DNA from: Apostichopus californicus
Taxonomy: Eukaryota; Echinodermata; Holothuroidea; Aspidochirotida; Stichopodidae
DNA: 64,000 nt
Assembly: GCA_020650975.1 (NCBI GenBank)
Contig: JAIPMN010000761.1
Coordinates: 1-64,000, forward strand
Direction of reading: 5' to 3'
The position numbers and the translations under genes were made by a program. The notes below the pieces were generated by a model. It saw only the letters and a list, made by a program, of their open reading frames with translations. It was not told the DNA's origin and made no database searches. Shown in pieces: positions 1 through 8,600 of the stretch (the stretch's first letter is position 1; the number at the start of each line of letters is the position of its first letter).

Positions 1-108
1 AAGTCCCAAGCGGAGCCGGCTTGTTTGTTTTTCTTGAAAAAAAAACCTTTGCCAGATTTTTTTAGGGGGGGCGCGCGCCGGGCGCGCCCCCCCCTGAATC
101 CGCGCCTG
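1..108. mobile_element. Right end of a hAT-like short element, cut by the window edge
   Basis: A G-run/C-run hairpin (GGGGGGGCGCGCGCC and its complement) is followed by CCTGAATCCGCGCCTG. The reverse complement, CAGGCGCGGATTCAGG, closely resembles the CAGTGGCGGATCCAGG terminus of the element ending at 17022. Its left end is outside the window, so no target duplication can be checked. Confidence 0.4.
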
Positions 109-2541
109 ATTATGTTGTTTGGCAGAGATGCTGACTAAATCATTGCGTGCATATTTGTGAAAGTTACGTATCTTTTTTCTTTCGATGGAATTTTGAGATG
201 GACTGGTCAGAAGTCTTGTAGTACTGCACTAGTTGTGTCTCAGTTTAAAACTGTCACATGACCCATTTGTATGATTATTGCTTCCTATTTGCTTTCTATG
301 CAAATATATATTAAAACTATCCCTCTAGTCTTTCCATGTACTGGTCATATTCATCACATCCTCTACCCTATTAACCTTTTCATTTCTGTAAAAAGTAAAA
401 GACAAAGACCCCTTGCCCCTCCACTTCCCATAGAAACAACCCCCAAAGAGATAAACATAAAAGCTAACACACAAAATACAATTTTTTCTTGTTTATTTTC
501 TAATTAAATATAAGAAAATCAAATCCACAAAAAAAAAAAAGGTAAAAGATTGTTGCTAATGATTAATAACAGTCAACGACTTCATTTTGTAGGGAAATGC
601 CCAGGAATTGGTAATGTACATGCATAGCAGATAGTTGCCTACTACAATAACTGTCATCTCAGATGCTAATGCAACAGTTGATTGGTGGCACAGCATGACT
701 GCAATATTCAAATCATTTACAGATTCCATTAAAACAGGATGTTTTATAGCCATTGATGGGGGGGGGGGGGTTGGGGTTGGGGGAATGGGAGGGGGTGTGC
801 TGACATTGATATACATGTGTCTTGGGCAGGAAAGGGAGAGGGCATTGTTTTAGTAGTGAAGTCCCGTCACTGAATGTGTAATTGTTATAGAGCAAGTAAC
901 TGTACATAACAGGTACAGAAGGACTCCATCACTTTTTTTGACCAAATTCCTGGTAACCATACTGTGATACATTTAACACAATAGTACTACAATTGAACAA
1001 GCCTTAATTCATCACATCTGCCTTTAAATATTCAACCATCAATATCACATTTCTTCCTTCCTTCTTAACCCCAGAGGAGTAGAAACAATTCAAAATTTAC
1101 AAATCCATCCTAATTAAATATGCTAATTAATATACACACTCATGGATTAAATTGGGGTGTTTTTAAAAAAAAATTCTACCTCTACCAGTTCTACCTTCCA
1201 GTGTATAGCTTAGTAAGTTCCTCTTCTGATTTGACAGTCACATTAAATACTTAAGTATCAGCCAAAGATCAGACTAAACCAAAGAACATTTTCAAGAAAC
1301 TTGTAGGCTGCATTTTGTTCTTTAAAACTATAACAGTACTGCTGGTGTGTTTCAACTTTTATAGTTTTATAGAAAATATTTGGTTAGGGTCTTGAACAGG
1401 AACATTTCAAGTAACCACCACTATACCTCCATATGAGGTGCAAGTATGTTTCAAGCTAACGGAAGCTTGATTAGATCTATCAGTCTGCAAATTTGTGGTA
1501 TGAAGGAGACATTGATCTGGAAACTACTGTTAGAACAGAAAATATATTTTACTTACCTGTTAAGACTGACTCAAGAGTGGAATACATTATTTCCATCAAA
1601 GCAAACTCTCAGACAGGGCAGATTTGGTAGAATGACAGATTCTACTAAATAAAAGTAGCAAGTGCAATGTATAAAATAGTCACAATTTCATAATTTGCAT
1701 ATCGTTATTTTGGAGTTTATTCCTCTCTAGTCTAAACCTTTGAATTTTATGTTTTCATACCTGATTGTTCTATAGTAGAACTCATTGCAATGACCCCAAC
1801 TATTGTGTATTAAAGAATTATTCAGGAAAGAAAGAAATACCAACTATTGCTTGTAACAATATTTCTCCTTGAACTTGGGGTGACCATACTGTCATAGCAG
1901 GAAACTGTTACAACTGATCAGGAGAATTTGTCAAATATAATCTGATTATTAGCATGTTGATTAGTTGTGGGGCAGTTAATATAGTCTCCCCTAAATACAG
2001 TATTATCTAATACACAACAGGTGTGAGTTGTAATAAATCGCTAGCTTCAAACAGGGTTTCAGCACAAAGTAATTCCCGACTAGAAGCAGTTTTACTTTTA
2101 CACGAAAGAAACAACAACGACATTAACTTCGACAAGCCCGCATCCCCAACAGAATATTCAAAGAACCGTTTTAGTTGCCGCCCTCCAGAGGCTGCTTCGT
2201 CTTTTCAAACTGTATTTCAGCATCGTTAGTAAACTTACCGCGTAAACACATGAAAATGTTTTCACACTATTCTTAACTGGTGTATGCAATCACCATTTCT
2301 TTTATAGTTTAGCCAAAGAATTAAACATATTTATCCTACTCCCCTCCCCCCTCCTCCTTTCTAAAAAGAAAAGTAACCCAAAAGAGAAAAAAAATTGTGT
2401 AACTATTTAACAATGAAGGACCAGAGGATATCTATAATTGTTGTCCTTGGTGATTCAAGATGTTTTCTCCTGATAAAGGTAAAGGCTAGGCCTGCAGGGT
2501 CCACCCATCTTGTCTGGTACTTTAACACAACAGCCACTCTC
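109..2541. other. Non-coding DNA downstream of the caspase gene
   Basis: AT-rich sequence with a G-run at about 758-790 and the probable caspase 3' UTR on the minus strand from 2541 down to about 1700. Open frames here are short, scattered and unlike known proteins. A slightly GC-richer patch at 2020-2230 has no recognised content. Confidence 0.5.
1716..1721 (-). promoter_or_regulatory. Candidate poly(A) signal for the caspase mRNA
   Basis: The first AATAAA on the minus strand that I see downstream of the caspase stop codon, giving a 3' UTR of about 0.8 kb. A single hexamer in AT-rich DNA is weak evidence. Confidence 0.3.
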
Positions 2542-2661
2542 TCATTTTCTGAAATAACCAGGAAAGAAGAAAAGTTTCTTCGTCAGCATGGTCACAGGGG
2601 CGGGCATCTGCTTGTTCTTCCCGGAGGATGACTCGAACGCTCTAGCAACTTTGGAGTTTAC
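2542..2661 (-). CDS. CASP2: Caspase exon 8: p10 C-terminus and stop
   Basis: The acceptor TTTTTGCACAG leads into VNSKVARAFESSSGKNKQMP and then APVTMLTKKLFFFPGYFRK and a TGA stop. This is the last strand of the p10 subunit, in the family's usual place. The final FFFPG resembles the LFPG ending of caspase-2. Confidence 0.92.
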   Translation of the reverse strand, partial: VNSKVARAFESSSGKNKQMPAPVTMLTKKLFFFPGYFRK

Positions 2662-5600
2662 CTGTGCAAAAACAAAAACATGAACCCCCTTGATGAAAAA
2701 CTAAAGTTTTTATCTAAATTTCAAGAATGCAACTACTGGGGAAATTACTTCATGCTTTCTATACCATAACAAGGAAAAACCAAATCCATGTCATCTTGGA
2801 AGCTTCAGACTATGTTCACATATTTAACCCAAAAATGATGTGTTCACTTATCTGCAGGAAAGCAAACAGTAATGTTGACATTTGAATGTCCTTGATGATA
2901 ATTATATGATATATTATGTTTATTCTCTGCTTACCACTGGTAACCAGTGCTTTATTGGATCCAATTCATTTGTAACATAGAAATTAGGGCCATTAATGGT
3001 TTTTGTTTACCTGTTCATTGCCTTTTGGTTACTTATGTAACATGTGTAGAAAAAACAACAACATAGTAATACTACTTGCATTATTTAGGATGGCTGTGCA
3101 TTACACTAGGCAGCTTTCAGTGTGAATGAATATGAAATGTGCACACTGCTTTCTGTTAAGCCTTGATCGGAGTTCTATTCGGGCACTTCCAAAATACACT
3201 TGAAGACCAGAACTTAGCTTAACGGTGCTCTTCTTGCAAATCATTTTTTCTTTTTATATACAAAGTGATACCTTTACTAATGATAGGATGGTGATACCTT
3301 TACTTATGATAGGATGGTGATACCTTTATTAATGATAGGATAGTGATACCTTTGTTAACATTGAGAGTAAATCTTCAGATTGGCCGTACTCAAGGATGAC
3401 CTCCGTTAAGGCTTGGATAAACCAACTGCCTCTCTCCGAGTTCCTCCAAGAAACATAACCTGAAAAGAAATTTGTCATTATAAAGTCAGGTTAATGCTGA
3501 CTTAAAAAAATAACGAAAGAAACAAAATCATGCATACCCAATGAAATTATGAAGGTCATACCTTAAACTTACACAATGGTGGTGCATTTCACATCAACAT
3601 CGACTCATCGCAAACATTCACTTAGGTATTAATTTGATGGCCATGCTCCCTGTAATTGTTCTGATGTATATTCCTATTTCAGCTCAGCTGGAAATAAACT
3701 CACGGATAACGGCATGTTCAGCCCAGAGGTATACACATAAAACTAGGCTAGGCATGGGTACATATGCTATGGGTGTTGATGTTAGCCAGCTGTAGACATG
3801 CTTTTTTATAGTATTTATCTTTAAGTGTTTGTGGTTGGTGTAAAGGAGCATGCTTGTGAGACTGGAGAGGGTGAGAGTGTGGGAGGAGAGAGGGTGTAGT
3901 ACATGTGTCTTCTCATGGTGCCTGAAACCTCGAAGCTTTAATAGCAACTGTTATAAGTTATGAGTTCACGTGCAGGTGGACAGAAGAAGATGTAAGTGGA
4001 AGGGGGTGGGGGAGGGAGAGAAGAAGGCACAAGGGTGGATCATCTATCCTAGAGCAAATCCTTGTTAGCTACTCCCATCTGACATCTCTTTTAGTTTGAA
4101 ATGAGAAAACAAAAGATAACGAATGGGTTACCAGTAGAAATCAAATGTACCTTTCTCTGTATACGTTTACAGAGTACAAAATTTGACATTGAATTTTTTA
4201 TTTACTCTAGTATAACTATAAAAATGTTCAAGAAAAGGAGTGAAAAAAACATGTAAGGAATAAGAATAGAAATCAATTCAAAAGATTTAAAAAAAAACCA
4301 ATGTTTGAAGGCAGCATGATGACTCACCAGGGACTGTAGCGTATGCAATCAACATATCACTCCTTGCAGGGACTTTACTACGAGCACTGGCAAATGCATC
4401 CGGAGCCTCAAACTCCAGCCGCAGCATGGAATCCACCAGAGCATTCGCATCTTGGTCACCATTCTCTCTTGGAGAGGGCGCTGTTTCTTCTACGTAGCCA
4501 GCACCACTAGCATCGGTGGATTCAACGCCTTTATCAAAGCGTTCTGGAAGGAATTGGAAAGTCATGAAGATAAAATGTACAATGTAAAGATAACTGGATT
4601 CTGTGATCTGTTGGACTGGATAACAACCTGGCCTTCTTGTTGAATGAACCATACCCAAGGAGAGGAAACGAGATTTCCATGTCCAGAAGTAGATATAAAC
4701 TCTTTGAAAGGAGACTAAGACCTTACCTCTCCCACCCCAAGCACCCAAATAAAACATAGTCCAACACGATCACATAATATTAACATTGATTCACAGAACT
4801 CCCCAGAACTAGACTCAGTCATATGTCACAAAATTTTCACTGCTAGCAGAAACAATTAAAACTTAGGCACGGAAGAGCGAGATTTCTGAGTTTTGAAACG
4901 AGACGGGTAAACCAGGAAGCCAAGTGAGAGTACAAGTAGCCTACCTCCTCTGCATGCCTGGAGGATGACAATCTTAGGTTTGCCGATGAGAGTCGGAGCT
5001 CGAGAAGCTTCAAAATACTTTAAGACATCTTCTACCACAACTTTCTTCTCATCCACCCCATAGAGGGCTCCCTCTACACCATGTGTTAATATCGCTAATA
5101 TTACACAGTCAAATGTTGAATGGTTCATCTTGGCAAAATCTCTGATGTATGAGATCATATCCTGCATGGTGAGAAGGGGGATGAGGTTTCTGTATGATTA
5201 ACTTTCTTGTTTGCTAGTCTGGAATGGCTTTGATCTAGCTGGTGATTCAAATATTGTGTGAGCTACTGGTTTACCTGGTATATCGCGATTTTCAAGAAAT
5301 TACATATTGGATGCTATACTAAATGAATTATATTCTCCACCAAGGGCGTAGGAACCGGTGGGGCTGGGGGGGCGCCAGCCCCCCCAGTTTAAAATATGGT
5401 GGGGCGGAAGCATCATTCCGCCCCCCCGCTCCGCAAGTCAGAAAACCCCTTTTTCATTTCCAAAAGAGAAAAAAATCTCATTTGGAGCACCAAATTGCAT
5501 CTAAGGCCAGGTGAAAATGTAAAATTATTTACAAAATGGAGTGGGTGTTGAAGTGTGCTATATTGCACCAAATTGCATCTGAGGCCACCTGGAAATGCAA

Positions 5601-8600
5601 AAAAAATCCAAAGGGGAGGGGGACACCCGCTCCCCTTAGACCCCTCCCCCAGGCCGGCCATCAGTCTTCAGCCCCCCCACTCAAAAGTACCTTCCTACGC
5701 CACTGTTCTCCACTGACAATGTTTACAATACGTAAGTGTAAGATAAGGTATAAAACTTTCCTCAATAATTTCTATTTGCTTTTGTTTCTTTGGTCAATGG
5801 GAAATGTAGCCTAACCATGTTTATTCGCTGAAATTGTGACGCAGTTATAAGATATCCATGGAATACTTTCATTATTGCTGTTATCTTCGACCACATGGTA
5901 GCCTAACACCACACTAAGTAAATGGGGTAATCTAGCCAAACCATCTGTTTATTAGCTGAAACTGTGACACAGTTATAAGATATCCATGGAATACTTTCTA
6001 TATTGCTGTTATCTTGAACCACATGGTAGCCTTACGCCACACTAAGTCAATGGGAAAATTTTGCCTAACCATCGGTTTGCAAAAAAATAAAATAACACTT
6101 TGCGTAGGTTCGGGTAATAAATAAGGAACCGGGCGGGTACCCAAATACCTCGTGCAAACACTAGGAATAATGCATAAAATATTATCTATAATGGGACAGC
6201 ATTGGGAAAAACATTTATGATATGCACACGTGTAAGAGTTTGAGATGTGCAGCTGTAACAAAGAATCGCAAGCACTGAAGCGATGTACAACAATAGGGCT
6301 AACTTTACCAAAGCGGTAAGGTTGACTTTGGTATCCACATTGAAGTGCAATTCTCTGAATATGTGGTGTAGATTTTTAGCGTCCACATCCGTCCCTTGTC
6401 GGGTCTTCATTGTGTAAAAGTCTTTGTTGTTTATTATCAGCGCTAAACCTCTTGGTTCTGAGCCCATCGAGTAAACCTCATGAGGAAGAGATGAAAGAGA
6501 AAGAAAGAAAGATAGAGAAGTCTCGACTCTCGACTACTTTACCTGACCCTTCACATTTGTCTTGGTGTCTACATTGAATCCAAGTTCTGTGAAGACGTGA
6601 TGTAGGTTTCGACCATCTACCTCTGTCCCTCGCCTCTCGGGCATTGAACGGAATTTCATATTGTTGATTATCAGTGCCAGACCTCTTGGATTAGATGCCA
6701 TACGATAAACCTTTCGTGGATGAAATGCAAGTGTTGATGAGATGTATTGTGGGAATGTGATCATGTGACAGTACAAAAGTTAAGATTGAGGGGTACCCAT
6801 CAACGAACAGTAGAAACTCCTCTGTCTGGAGGAATGCCGACCTTCTCTTGATTTTTTTCTACGTTTTCAGAAAACAGAAGGAAATCAGTCCTATAATTTT
6901 CTCAATTTTAAAAACTACTTTTGGAATTAACTTTCACAGCAAGCAAGACCAACTTGACTTGGATTCCCCCCCCCTACTTCTTAGGAAAAGAAAATTTCCA
7001 GGTCTGACATGAATGGGTCTTCCAGTTCACACAACAGATACGGGCAGAAAAGGCCAAACAGGACAACATTAAACAATGATATGAAAAGTAATATATAACT
7101 AAGGAGGCTCAACAAAAACTGAAAATGGAAAACAATGAACACAAAACAAAGTAACAAAACAAATTAACAAAACAAAGTAAACAACAGTGTATGAAATGAA
7201 GAAATCATTATGAAACCAACAACGGACATACTGGTTTGGAATAAGTGAAGAGATTTGTGATCATATAAGTAACAGTTGCTGCACAATGCCTAAGACTTTA
7301 TTCATGTTGTTTACTGTGTATTTGAAATACTTCTGTAGTAGTACATTGTATCATGGTTTATCATCATTCTTCCCATTGTTTATCTTTGAAACCTTATCCA
7401 AAACCAACTATTCCTCTCAGAACTAACCTCCAAGGCCAAAGAAATTAAAGGTAACTGAAAGTTTGATTTTGAAGCCATTTACCAAAAAAAAACAAAGAAA
7501 ATGGTTTGACCTAGAATTAAAAGCTGTGAAACTATTCAATGGATCTGGGAATGCTTTTGCCTGTGCGTTGGAGAGACCTTGTTGAGTGAGTGTGAATGAA
7601 CCTAAGAGCATGGCTTATAGAGCTTCTACATATGGCCCTTTTAATGATCTGGCGACATCATATTAAGTTTAGGGATGCCCTTAATCCAGGGATAGTGCAT
7701 GAAACATGGAAATATACTCAGATACCATGCACGTCTGGAAACTTTATTCACCCGTCTGTCTGTCTGTTATAATCAGTCTTGGCTCTGATTGGCTGATAGC
7801 ATCACATGACTTCCTTAAACAAAGTTTTCATTGAATTACCCATCATTTTATGATTGTATAGAGTTCTGCTGTTGCTAGTCAGTACGGCTCATTGTCACCT
7901 TGGCAACTGACAAAGTGCTTAATGGTTTATAAGATACAACAGATATTTTGTGCTTCAGGCTTAATTTGGATCCAATTTGGACAGTCCTAAAGGAAACAGA
8001 TTGCAACACTTATCAATCTTTCTTATATTGCAAACATATTTAATAGTTCTTACCGTGTGTCATTACCACCACAAACAAGTTATCTTTACAAGACAAACTG
8101 TTAACATTACTATAAAACTTTTACCTTTGCAGTTATAGTTCACTGCAAAAATGTGTTAACTATGCACATTGTGTATGGAAACATTCGTTACCATCGATGA
8201 CGCAAAGTTTCCATTATGTTGTTTACCAAGACAATAAAATTAAAAAGAAATTTGGTAAATAGAAAAAAAGGAATCCCATCATGAATCCCATTCTTTCAAT
8301 GTTGTCACACGGTCTATTACTGTATGTGACTTACTACAAATAATTTGTTTTTTCTTAAAAGGTTTCGTTCTTGTTGTTTGTAAAAGAGGCAGTGCAGAGT
8401 CTGCCATTGTCCCATATGTAAGGTTTCTATCACCTATAAATGGCCTAAAGCAACTATATTCCAAAATGTCCCACTTTGAATCGTCCAGTCTTGGATAGGA
8501 GGCATTTTACTGTACATTTACCACTTTTCTACAGAAAAGTATTTCTGGACAGCCAAAGAGCATTTCTCTGAAAGTAGGCAAAGTGCTGATATTGGTTAAG

